Shown: positions 17,392-25,946 of the stretch, one piece after another
Numbering within the stretch: the stretch's first letter is position 1
Layout: each line of letters begins with the position of its first letter
Assembly (NCBI GenBank): GCA_965219035.1
Contig: CBDCMR010000004.1
Span: forward strand, 1,798,001 to 1,862,000
From: CBDCKN01 sp965219035
GTDB lineage: Bacteria; Gemmatimonadota; Gemmatimonadetes; Longimicrobiales; Gaopeijiaceae
Length of the DNA stretch: 64,000 nt
Direction of reading: 5' to 3'
The notes under the pieces: model-generated
What the model was told of the DNA's origin: nothing
Seen by the model: the letters and a program-made list of their open reading frames with translations, nothing else
The model's database searches: none
Made by a program: the position numbers and the translations under genes

Positions 17392-19830
17392 TCAGAATCC
17401 GCCGCCGCCCAGGTTGAAGTGCAGCTGCCAACCAGGCTCAGGCTTGTCGAACCCGTACGCATAGTCCAGCCCCACGGGACCGAACGGTGTTACCAAGAGA
17501 ACGCCGACGCCCGCGCCCCTCCGCAGCCTCGTGGGGTCGAATTCCCGGGGGCTGCGCCAGACGTCGCCGGCATCGAAGAAGAGAGATACGGAGAACTGAG
17601 CTCCCATTCGCAATGCCAGCTCTGTGGTCATGGTGAAGAACGCCGTCCCCAGCCTGTCGATGTCGCGAATCTCCCTGGACCGCTCCGGGAAGAACCCTTC
17701 GGGCGTGACGGTGGTCTCTTCGTACCCCCTGAGCTGCTCACCGAACTGGATACCACCCATCCAGAAGCGCTCAAACGGGAAGCGCTCGCTGTCTCCCTGG
17801 ATGGCGCCGGCCCTGAAGGCCATTCCCAACGCGAACGTGAGGCCGGAGCCGGGTTGATTGACATCACCACCCGCCACCCCCACAGGAATCCACCACGAAC
17901 CCTCGGCCGTCGTCTTGATGAACTTGCCGTTCCCTCCGAGGGGCCCGCCGTTGAGATCCACGTTCACGCCCTGGCGGCCACCCACGGTGGGGAACACCGG
18001 ATGGTTCAGGGTCGAGCGAGTGATGCCCACCGAGATTGTGCTCTGTGTGCCCGGAGGACGACCGAAGAGGGACTGATCAGCGCTGCGGCCCTGCAGCGTG
18101 AACTTCGTGCGGGACAGGCCGTAACCGGCAAAGAGCCGTGTGAAGCGCGCACCGGCAATCGGAAATCCGAAGCGGAGGAAAGCACCTGCCCTCCGTCGCC
18201 GTCCGGATTGGAAGCTGATGAACCGGTCACGGGTGTTGAACAGGCTCAGCGAACCACTCACGAGTGACTCGAAGATTCCGGGGTCCGTATAGCTCAGCGT
18301 CTGGTTGTTCGCCCACCGGCCGAAGTCCCATCGTATGTTTCCGGACTTGCCCTTCCCGAAGAGGTTCGGTTGGTCGTAGCCGACGAACCCGGAGACGCCC
18401 GTAAAGCCGCCGACGGAGGTACCGAAGTTGATCGCCCCGGTCGGCTTCTCGGTCACCTTGAAGGTGACGTTCACGTCCCCGTCATCGTTGGGCTGGATGG
18501 ACGGAACGTCCATCGGCACGTCGAAGTAGCCGAGCGAAGAGATATTCTGGAAGCTCTGAACGATGCGCTCCTGCGAGTACACGTCCCCTGGGAGGATGAA
18601 GATTTTGTCACGGATGACCCGCGCGTACGTGTACTCGTTGCCTTCGATATCGACTCTCGCGATGTACGCCTGAGCTTCCTCCCGAATCGTCCAACCCACG
18701 TTCACAGTAGCGGGCTCCCCCTCGCGCGCCGGATTCCGGTTCACGTACGGAACGATCTGGGAGTAGAGATATCCCTCGTTCTGGTAAAGCTTCGCCACCT
18801 CGTCGGCGGCCGCCTGGAAGGCGACGGAGTCGAAGACCGGGAGCCGCTCCTCGCCGAGAACGGTCGTGAAAAGACCCGCCTCCTCCGGCTGAAAGAACCG
18901 CTCCAGCCGCTCGGTGGAAAACTCCCTGTTCCCGGTGATGGAGAAGTCCGCGAGATGGTACTCCACGCCCTCCTCCACCGTCACTTCGATTCGGGTCTTT
19001 CCGGTGGTCGGATCGATGATCAGGGAATCCCCCAGGGCCTTGAAATCCAGATAGCCTCGAGCGGCGTAATAGGCCGGCAGACGTACACGGAGATCCTCGT
19101 CCAGACGCTGCTGGTCGTAGGAGCCCGCCTTCCACCACCAGAACCCCTCGGGCTTCACGAACATGGCGCCCCTCAACTCCCCGTCCGAGAAGAGCTCGTT
19201 CCCCGTGAAGACGACGTCGGCCACGGTGATCATCGTGCCCTCCGTCACATCTAGGTAGAGGATGATCTCCTTCTGACGGTTCGTGATGGGCTCGGTTCGC
19301 TCCACGATGTCCGCGAACGGTATTCCCTTCGACGCCAGCTGCTGCCGGATGAACTCCTTCGCTTCGGCCACTCTCCCGGGCGAGTAAGGCAGCCCCGCCT
19401 GTACGCCCGTGGTGTCACGAACCTCGTCGGCGTCCACGTTGACCAAGCCCGTGATCACGACATTCCGCATGAGATCCTGCTCTTCGACCTCCCACACCAG
19501 GGTGACGTGCTCGCCGACGTTGCCTTCGATGTGGGCGGTGATGTCCCAGAACTGCCTAGTGGCCCACAGCTCCTTGGTGGCCTTCTGGATGTCGAAGATG
19601 GTGTAGGCGGTACCGCGGTTGATGTCCGCCATCGCGATGATGGTGAGATCGGCCAGGCGTACGTTGCCCTTCACCGCCACAGAGTCGATGAGAATGGGCC
19701 CACCCGCCATGTCCTGCTGCGCCTGAGCGATGGGGGGCGCCATCACAAGAGCCAACAAGACAGCACACAGCGGGAACGTTCTCACGGCCCTGAGCATCGA
19801 GTTGGACAAAGGTCTGGCCCCGGGCGTCAC
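17392..19830 (-). CDS. bamA: Outer membrane protein assembly factor BamA
   Basis: BamA inserts beta-barrel proteins into the outer membrane. The frame opens with GTG overlapping the clpC stop (GTGA); an internal ATG at 19797 is an equally good start and gives a compact signal peptide (LRAVRTFPLCAVLLALVMAPPIAQA). Five POTRA domains follow (for example LIDSVAVKGNVRL at about 45, ITVADVVFTGNELFSDGEL at about 200, AYIARVDIEGNEYTYARVIRD at about 390) and then the Omp85 barrel, ending GPVGLDYAYGFDKPEPGWQLHFNLGGGGF with an aromatic C-terminal residue typical of barrel proteins. Length (812) is normal. Followed by skp and lpxD. Confidence 0.95.
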   Translation of the reverse strand: MTPGARPLSNSMLRAVRTFPLCAVLLALVMAPPIAQAQQDMAGGPILIDSVAVKGNVRLADLTIIAMADINRGTAYTIFDIQKATKELWATRQFWDITAHIEGNVGEHVTLVWEVEEQDLMRNVVITGLVNVDADEVRDTTGVQAGLPYSPGRVAEAKEFIRQQLASKGIPFADIVERTEPITNRQKEIILYLDVTEGTMITVADVVFTGNELFSDGELRGAMFVKPEGFWWWKAGSYDQQRLDEDLRVRLPAYYAARGYLDFKALGDSLIIDPTTGKTRIEVTVEEGVEYHLADFSITGNREFSTERLERFFQPEEAGLFTTVLGEERLPVFDSVAFQAAADEVAKLYQNEGYLYSQIVPYVNRNPAREGEPATVNVGWTIREEAQAYIARVDIEGNEYTYARVIRDKIFILPGDVYSQERIVQSFQNISSLGYFDVPMDVPSIQPNDDGDVNVTFKVTEKPTGAINFGTSVGGFTGVSGFVGYDQPNLFGKGKSGNIRWDFGRWANNQTLSYTDPGIFESLVSGSLSLFNTRDRFISFQSGRRRRAGAFLRFGFPIAGARFTRLFAGYGLSRTKFTLQGRSADQSLFGRPPGTQSTISVGITRSTLNHPVFPTVGGRQGVNVDLNGGPLGGNGKFIKTTAEGSWWIPVGVAGGDVNQPGSGLTFALGMAFRAGAIQGDSERFPFERFWMGGIQFGEQLRGYEETTVTPEGFFPERSREIRDIDRLGTAFFTMTTELALRMGAQFSVSLFFDAGDVWRSPREFDPTRLRRGAGVGVLLVTPFGPVGLDYAYGFDKPEPGWQLHFNLGGGGF

Positions 19831-22310
19831 GTCTTGCTCTGTGAGGCCGCGGCCAAGGTGAGCGCCTCTCCCTCGTCGTCCACGTCGACAGCGATCTCGT
19901 CACCCGCCGAGAAGTCCGCCGTCAGGATCCCCTCCGAGAGAGGATCTTCGAGATACCGCTGGATGGCCCGCCTGAGGGGCCGTGCTCCGAATTTCTCGTC
20001 GTACCCCTTCTCGACGAGGAAGTCGATGGCCCCGTCCGAGAGGTTGAGGCTGAGCTCTTCCTCCGCCAGACGCTCGCTGATGTCCCTGAGCAGGATGAGG
20101 ACGATCTGTCCGATCTCTTCCCGGGTCAGGATGTGGAACACGATCGTGTCATCCACCCTGTTCAGGAACTCGGGATTGAAGGCCTTCTCGATCTCGTCAC
20201 GCACCTTTCGCTGCATGATGTCGTACGACGACCTGGGATCGTCATCGTGGAAGCCGAGGCTTCCGCTCTTGGAGATGTCCCGGGCGCCCAGGTTGGAGGT
20301 CATGATGAGAACCGTGTTCTTGAAGTCGATCACACGGCCGTAGTTGTCCGTGAGATGTCCCTCATCCAGCACCTGCAGAAGGATGTTGAAGACGTCCGGG
20401 TGGGCCTTCTCGATCTCGTCTAAGAGCACGACGGAGTAGGGCCGGCGGCGCACCGCCTTCGTGAGCGCACCAGAGTCCTCGTAGCCCACGTATCCCGGAG
20501 GGGCTCCAATAAGTCGCGAGACGGAGAACTTCTCCATGTACTCGCTCATGTCCACCCGAATCAGAGCGTCGCGATCGGCGAACAGGAATTCCGCGAGGGC
20601 CCTGGCCAGCTCGGTCTTGCCGACTCCGGTGGGGCCCGAGAAGATGAACGACCCGATGGGGCGGTGAGGATCCTTCAGCCCCGCACGGCTGCGCCTGATG
20701 GACCTCGCGATGGCCGTGATGGCATCGTCCTGGCCCACCACACGCTGGTGGATCTCCTCCTCCATGTGCACGAGACGGTCCGTTTCGGCCTGTTGCAGCC
20801 GGGTGACCGGAATGCCCGTCCAGCGGCTGACGATGAAGGCCACGTCCTCGGACCCGATCTCGGGGCGGTGACGCTTCCGCTCTTCTTCCCAGTCGTCCTG
20901 CTCGCCCCGGATCCTCTCCTGTAGCGCCCGCTCTTCGTCGCGGAGCTCCGCAGCGCGCTCGAAGTCCTGGTCCCGGATCGCCCCTTCCTTGCGATCGGCG
21001 ATCTCGGCCAGCTCGTCCTTGAGCTCCTCCTCCTGGGGCGGCGGCACCTGGGCGGCGATCCGAGCACGGGCCCCTGCCTCGTCGATGACGTCGATAGCCT
21101 TGTCCGGCAGGAACCGATCCGTGATGTAGCGATCGGAGAGCTTCGCGGCCTGCTTGAGGGCCTCATCGGGGATTACCACACGATGGTGCTCTTCGTAGTG
21201 CGTCCGCAGACCATGGAGAATGTCGACGGTCTCTTCGACGGACGGCGGATCGACGATGACGGGCTGGAAGCGTCGCTCCAACGCTCCGTCCTTCTCGATG
21301 TACTTTCGGTACTCGTTCAGAGTCGATGCGCCGATGCACTGTAGCTCACCCCGGGCCAGGGACGGCTTGAGCATGTTGGAGGCGTCGATGGCTCCCTCGG
21401 CGGCCCCAGCGCCCACGAGCGTGTGAAGCTCGTCGATGAACAGGACGACCGTCTGATTCTGGGAGATCTCGTTCATCACCGCCTTGAGGCGCTCTTCGAA
21501 CTGGCCCCGGTACTTGGTCCCGGCGATCACCGCGGCCATGTCCAGGGCCAGCACCCGGTGGTCCTTGAGCGACTCGGTGACCTCGTTCCGGGAGATGAGC
21601 TGCGCGAGTCCTTCCACGATGGCGGTCTTGCCGACGCCGGGCTCACCGATGAGGACCGGATTGTTCTTCTTCCGCCGGCACAGGATCTCCACCACGCGCT
21701 CGATCTCCGTCGTGCGTCCGATAGTGGGATCCAGCTTCCCCTGCCGCGCCAGGCTGGTCAGGTCTCGGCAAAAATGATCTAGGGCCGGAGTCTTGGACTT
21801 CTTTTCGCCCTTGCCCGTTGGCGGCGTGACCGGTCCTCCCCCACCGATCCCCGCCGGCTCCGAGGGTCCCACGTCCGAGCCCAGGACCTTGAGCGTCTCG
21901 GACCGCGCCTCCTCCATGCTGACCCCCAAAGAGTTGAGGACCTGAGCGGCGATCCCCTTCTCCTCTCTGAGGAGCCCCAGGAGCAGGTGCTCGGTGCCGA
22001 CGTACGAATGATTCAGCTCCCGGGCCTCGGCCATGGCGAACTCGAGGACCTTCTTCGCCCTGGACGTATACGGAAGCTCACCGAGGGCGATCGTCGCTTT
22101 CCCCTTCTTGACGGACTCTTCCACCTGATCGTGGATCTGGTCCAGATCCACGTTGAGGTTGGTGAGAACCGCAGCAGCTACGCCTTCACCCTCCCGGATG
22201 AGTCCCAGGAGTATGTGCTCGGTGCCTACGTAGTCGTGTTGGAGGCGGATGGCCTCTTCACGGGCCATGGCCAACACTTTTCGAACGCGATCGGTGAAGT
22301 TGTAATTCAT
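19827..22310 (-). CDS. clpC: ClpC-type AAA+ protease ATPase
   Basis: Hsp100 unfoldase that feeds substrates to ClpP. The 827-residue protein shows two N-terminal repeats (residues 1-150, VGTEHILLGLIREGEGVAA and VGTEHLLLGLLREEKGIAA), the first AAA+ module (Walker A GEPGVGKT at about 210), a middle domain with a UVR-like motif (KEGAIRDQDFERAAELRDEE), and the second AAA+ module (GPTGVGKT at about 545). In Firmicutes the N-domain binds phosphoarginine placed by McsB; here clpC follows mcsA and mcsB directly, so the same pathway is likely. No ctsR repressor gene is present in the array. Confidence 0.96.
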   Translation of the reverse strand: MNYNFTDRVRKVLAMAREEAIRLQHDYVGTEHILLGLIREGEGVAAAVLTNLNVDLDQIHDQVEESVKKGKATIALGELPYTSRAKKVLEFAMAEARELNHSYVGTEHLLLGLLREEKGIAAQVLNSLGVSMEEARSETLKVLGSDVGPSEPAGIGGGGPVTPPTGKGEKKSKTPALDHFCRDLTSLARQGKLDPTIGRTTEIERVVEILCRRKKNNPVLIGEPGVGKTAIVEGLAQLISRNEVTESLKDHRVLALDMAAVIAGTKYRGQFEERLKAVMNEISQNQTVVLFIDELHTLVGAGAAEGAIDASNMLKPSLARGELQCIGASTLNEYRKYIEKDGALERRFQPVIVDPPSVEETVDILHGLRTHYEEHHRVVIPDEALKQAAKLSDRYITDRFLPDKAIDVIDEAGARARIAAQVPPPQEEELKDELAEIADRKEGAIRDQDFERAAELRDEERALQERIRGEQDDWEEERKRHRPEIGSEDVAFIVSRWTGIPVTRLQQAETDRLVHMEEEIHQRVVGQDDAITAIARSIRRSRAGLKDPHRPIGSFIFSGPTGVGKTELARALAEFLFADRDALIRVDMSEYMEKFSVSRLIGAPPGYVGYEDSGALTKAVRRRPYSVVLLDEIEKAHPDVFNILLQVLDEGHLTDNYGRVIDFKNTVLIMTSNLGARDISKSGSLGFHDDDPRSSYDIMQRKVRDEIEKAFNPEFLNRVDDTIVFHILTREEIGQIVLILLRDISERLAEEELSLNLSDGAIDFLVEKGYDEKFGARPLRRAIQRYLEDPLSEGILTADFSAGDEIAVDVDDEGEALTLAAASQSKT

Positions 22311-22322
22311 TCTGCTCGGTGG

Positions 22323-23447
22323 CTATCCCTTCGTGGACGAGCCATCCTCTTCAGTTTCCTCATCCGGGGGCGAAGCCCCCTCCGTGGCCAGGATCCGTCG
22401 CACATAAGCCGCCCGGTGAGCATCGCACTCCGAGGGCGACAGGTCTCGTCCAGCTGCCTGCTCCAAGTGAGCAGTCTGGGTAAAAATCATCAATTTGTTC
22501 AGCGTATATACCCGGAGTTCTGGAAGGAGTTTCAGGCCCACTCCCAAGCGAATCCCCGACAACAAATTCATCAATTCCTCGAACGAAAGCGACCTCGCAT
22601 ACCGCAGGAGACCGTATGCTCGCCAAATCTTGTCCTCCGTAACCTGAGGTGCATCCCTCAGGAGCACCTGCCGCGCCTGGCTCTCGTACTGGATCACCTG
22701 ACGCACGACCTTGTCCAGATGCTCGACCAGATCCTCCTCGCTCTTGCCGAGCGTCGTCTGGTTCGAGACCTGGAAGAAATTGCCCACGACCTCGGAGCCC
22801 TCACCGTACAAGCCCCTGAAGGTCAGGCCCACCTGCCCCAGGCCCTGCAGTACCTTCCCGATCTCCTTGGTCAAGACGAGGCCGGGAAGGTGCACCAGCA
22901 CCGAAGCACGCAGCCCGCTCCCCACATTCGTGGGGCAGCTGGTCAGGAAGCCGAACTCGTGGTGGTACGCGAACGGAAGCTCCTGGCCCAGCTCCTCATC
23001 TAAACGATCAACCAGATTCCACGCTTTCTTGAGGCGAAGACCCGAGACCAGCCCCTGTATCCGGAGATGATCCTCCTCGTTTATCATGACGCTGAGCGGA
23101 TCTTTCGATGCAAGCAGGACTCCGGTGGCACGAGCGGGACCCGTCTTCACGTCGCCGAGGAGCTCTCGAGAAGCCAGACGCCGCTCCAGGAGAATCCGCC
23201 TGCTGCGATGATTCAGCTCGGGTAGCTCCAGGAGGGTGGCCCTCTTCAACAGGCCTACCTTCGCCGCGGCTCGCTTGGTGTGCTCGAGAACGGCTTCCCG
23301 GTCGTTTACCCGCGCCCTCGGCCCGAAAGCGTGCCCCTGGAGGTTCCGGGCCAAACGCACCCGAGTGGACAGCACCACGTCGGAGTGGTCGCCGCTGGCA
23401 TCCAGCCAGCCCAGGCCGTAATCGGGGAGTGTCGTGAGATCGCTCAT
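22323..23447 (-). CDS. mcsB: Protein-arginine kinase McsB
   Basis: McsB phosphorylates arginine side chains, marking proteins for ClpC-ClpP. It belongs to the guanido (creatine) kinase fold. The 374-residue sequence shows LSTRVRLARNLQGHAF (nucleotide-binding arginines, residues 26-41), VMINEEDHLRIQ at about 125 (catalytic Glu and His), FGFLTSCPTNVGSGLRASV at about 185 with the active-site Cys, and FRGLYGEGSE. The C-terminal RDLSPSECDAHRAAYVRRIL matches the pArg-binding end of McsB. Lies 12 nt before clpC and 8 nt after mcsA. Confidence 0.95.
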   Translation of the reverse strand: MSDLTTLPDYGLGWLDASGDHSDVVLSTRVRLARNLQGHAFGPRARVNDREAVLEHTKRAAAKVGLLKRATLLELPELNHRSRRILLERRLASRELLGDVKTGPARATGVLLASKDPLSVMINEEDHLRIQGLVSGLRLKKAWNLVDRLDEELGQELPFAYHHEFGFLTSCPTNVGSGLRASVLVHLPGLVLTKEIGKVLQGLGQVGLTFRGLYGEGSEVVGNFFQVSNQTTLGKSEEDLVEHLDKVVRQVIQYESQARQVLLRDAPQVTEDKIWRAYGLLRYARSLSFEELMNLLSGIRLGVGLKLLPELRVYTLNKLMIFTQTAHLEQAAGRDLSPSECDAHRAAYVRRILATEGASPPDEETEEDGSSTKG

Positions 23448-23455
23448 GTCGGGGG

Positions 23456-23980
23456 TCAGCTTCCGGCGGGCTCCATGGCTCGGATCTTGTCCCGGATCTC
23501 GGCAGCCCGTTCGAAGTCCTCGGAGTCCACGGCCCGTTGCAGCTTGTGCCGGAGTACCTCAAGCTGCTTCTCCACGTCGGAGGCCGCAGGATCGGGTGGC
23601 AGGTAGACCTTGCCCACGTGCTGTGTGCTGCCGTGGACCCGGCGCAGCAGGCCCCTCAGATAGCCCTCGAACGTGGTGTAGCAGTGGGGGCACCCCAGTC
23701 GACCGGCCTCACGGAAGTCGCTAAACGTGAGCCCACAAAAGGAGCACGAGCCGAACGACTCGGCGGGTTCCTCGGCGGTCGGCTCGTCGCCGAGCTGGGC
23801 CAGGAATCCCGTCAGGGGGAGGTTCACCGATTCGTCGGGGTCCTCGACGCCCTTCGCGGCCGCGCACTTCTCGCACAGATGAGATGTCGACATCTGGTTG
23901 TTCTCGATCTGCGTGAGGTGCACAACGGCGTGCGCCGACCCGCAGATTTCACAAACGTCGTTGGATTGCTTGCCTTCCAC
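23456..23980 (-). CDS. mcsA: McsA, zinc-finger activator of McsB
   Basis: McsA binds and activates McsB. The 174-residue protein has two zinc-finger pairs (VCEICG...HLCEKC, residues 9-40; SCSFCG...GCPHCY, about 78-100) and a C-terminal UVR motif (LEVLRHKLQRAVDSEDFERAAEIRDKIRA). This is the domain order of Bacillus McsA. It heads the mcsA-mcsB-clpC block, and starts 6 nt after the lolD stop, so it is part of the same transcript as the lipoprotein-export genes. Confidence 0.93.
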   Translation of the reverse strand: MEGKQSNDVCEICGSAHAVVHLTQIENNQMSTSHLCEKCAAAKGVEDPDESVNLPLTGFLAQLGDEPTAEEPAESFGSCSFCGLTFSDFREAGRLGCPHCYTTFEGYLRGLLRRVHGSTQHVGKVYLPPDPAASDVEKQLEVLRHKLQRAVDSEDFERAAEIRDKIRAMEPAGS

Positions 23981-23986
23981 TGCTCG

Positions 23987-24688
23987 TCAGACCCAAACCG
24001 CCTCGTGGAGTCGACCGTCTCTCAGTTCCATGATCCGATCGGCCCTCCCGGCAAGCTCTCGATTGTGTGTCACCAGCACCATTGCCAGTCCCCTGTCTCC
24101 CCTCAGGCGGAAGAGGAGATCATGTAGCTCCTCGCTCGTGTGCGTATCCAAGTTGCCCGAAGGCTCATCCGCCAGTAGCACGACCGGATCGTTCGAGAGC
24201 GCTCTTGCCACGGCGACCCTCTGTTGCTCTCCTCCCGAAAGCTGTGCCGGGCGGTGCTCCAATCGTCCCTCGAGTCCCACCACCGCCAGAAGCTCATGGG
24301 CCCGCTCTGCGGCAGCCCGTCGGTCCAGCCCCGAGATCAGGCACGGCATCATCACGTTCTCCAGCGCCGTGAACTGCCGGAGCAGATGGTGAAACTGAAA
24401 CACGAACCCGACAGTCTCGTTTCTGATCCCTGCGAGCGTCTCGGCATCCACCCGGGAGAGGTCGCGACGACCGATCAGGACCTCGCCCGAGCTCGGCCAG
24501 TCGAGGGCACCGAGCAGGTGCAGCAGGGTCGACTTTCCGGCCCCGCTGCTCCCCACCACGGCCACGGCTTCCCCCGGCTCGACGCGTAGCTCTACCCCTT
24601 CCAGTACAGTGAGTTCATGGCCGTCGCCGCCCATGAAGCTCTTCCACAGGGCCCTCGCCTCGACGGCCGCAGGCGTCGCGTTACTCAT
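23987..24688 (-). CDS. lolD: Lipoprotein-releasing ABC transporter ATPase LolD
   Basis: ATPase of the LolCDE complex, which extracts lipoproteins from the inner membrane for transfer to the outer membrane. The 233-residue protein shows Walker A (VGSSGAGKSTLLHLLGALD, about residue 42), Q-loop (GFVFQFHHLLRQFTALENV), signature (LSGGEQQRVAVARAL), Walker B (VVLLADEPSGNLD) and the switch His (VLVTHNRE). The start at ATG 24688 overlaps the permease stop by 8 nt. Macrolide-export MacB-type ATPases are similar, but the LolCE-type permease next to it favours Lol. Confidence 0.92.
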   Translation of the reverse strand: MSNATPAAVEARALWKSFMGGDGHELTVLEGVELRVEPGEAVAVVGSSGAGKSTLLHLLGALDWPSSGEVLIGRRDLSRVDAETLAGIRNETVGFVFQFHHLLRQFTALENVMMPCLISGLDRRAAAERAHELLAVVGLEGRLEHRPAQLSGGEQQRVAVARALSNDPVVLLADEPSGNLDTHTSEELHDLLFRLRGDRGLAMVLVTHNRELAGRADRIMELRDGRLHEAVWV

Positions 24689-25946
24689 GCCGGATCGCAT
24701 CCACGGGCTGTAGCCGCAAGGCCCGAATCGCCGGGTAGATCGTGGCTGTGAGAGCGATGAGGACGCTGATGCCCACGATCATGGCGATGTCCGTCGCATG
24801 GATGGAGACGGGGAGCCGATCCACGAAGTAGACGTCCGGCGGAATCCGGATGATCTCGTACGTGTCCACCAGCCAGGCCAGGAAGAGGCCGAGCGCCGTC
24901 CCGATGACCGTACCGATCACTCCGATCCAGAGGCCCTGAATGACGAAGACCCGAAGGATCATCCGGTCGGTCATGCCCATGGACTTGAGGATGCCGATCT
25001 CCCGCGTCCGATCCACCACCACCATGACCAACGTGCTCACGATGTTGAAGGCAGCCACAACGACGATGAGGGTGAGGATTATCCCCATGGCGAGCTTCTC
25101 GAGCTTGAGGGCCGAAAAGAGGGCACGGTTCGTCGTGCTCCAGCTGTCCGCGTAGAACTCGAAGCCCAGACTCTCCTGGATGGCCTGGGCGACTACCGAA
25201 GCCTGATCCGGGTCATCCGTGCGGACCCCGAGCAACGAGATCCGGTCGCCCTCGAGGATGTCCAGCTGGTCCTGCGCAGCCTCCAGGGGGACGTAGATGT
25301 TCTTCAGGTCGTAGTCGTACATGCCCGTCGTGAACGTACCGGTCATCTCGTACTGACGAAGGCTAGGCGTAGGCATGCCCATGACGTCCACGGTGATGTT
25401 CTCGAAGGAGATGACGGTGAGCGTATCTCCCGAGAAGACCGACATCCGGGCGGCCAGCCGGCTGCCCAGGACCACCGGCGGGAGCCCGGAGGCCGTCGGT
25501 CCCAGGTCGTGGATCCCCCCCTGGATCCGCGCCTCCATCTCCGTGACCGGGGGCCCCTCCGGATCGAGGGCGACACCGTACAGATCGGCGGGCTGGGTAT
25601 ACCCAGCCCGGGAGACCGCCACGCTGGTGAGGACGAGGGGCGCTACGCCCCTGACCCCCTCCACCTCGCGGATAGCGGCCGTCACCTTCTGCCAGTCGTC
25701 CATGCGGAGGCTCCTGCCCTGCTGCCGCACGAGCACATGAGGTGACGATTCGAGGATCTTGCCCATCAGATCTTCCTGCATCCCAGACATCACACCGATG
25801 ACGATGACGAGGGCGCTGACCCCGAGGGTCACGCCGCCCAGAGCGATCCAGGTGATGAAGGAGAGGAGCCGTCCCCCACGGGCGGACGACAGATAGTGCC
25901 GGGCGATGTACCATTCGAGCCCACCCGAAGACCGGCCCGGCATCAC
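24681..25946 (-). CDS. Lipoprotein-releasing ABC transporter permease (LolC/LolE family)
   Basis: A 421-residue permease with one N-terminal membrane segment (LLSFITWIALGGVTLGVSALVIVIGVMSGMQ, residues 28-58), a large periplasmic domain, and three C-terminal segments (GIILTLIVVVAAFNIVSTLVMVV, LWIGVIGTVIGTALGLFLAW, DIAMIVGISVLIALTATIYPAIRA) separated by the FtsX-type coupling loop (DRTREIGILKSMGMT). Only one permease gene is present, so the transporter is probably a homodimer (LolF-like). Its start overlaps the lysS stop. Confidence 0.92.
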   Translation of the reverse strand: MMPGRSSGGLEWYIARHYLSSARGGRLLSFITWIALGGVTLGVSALVIVIGVMSGMQEDLMGKILESSPHVLVRQQGRSLRMDDWQKVTAAIREVEGVRGVAPLVLTSVAVSRAGYTQPADLYGVALDPEGPPVTEMEARIQGGIHDLGPTASGLPPVVLGSRLAARMSVFSGDTLTVISFENITVDVMGMPTPSLRQYEMTGTFTTGMYDYDLKNIYVPLEAAQDQLDILEGDRISLLGVRTDDPDQASVVAQAIQESLGFEFYADSWSTTNRALFSALKLEKLAMGIILTLIVVVAAFNIVSTLVMVVVDRTREIGILKSMGMTDRMILRVFVIQGLWIGVIGTVIGTALGLFLAWLVDTYEIIRIPPDVYFVDRLPVSIHATDIAMIVGISVLIALTATIYPAIRALRLQPVDAIRHE

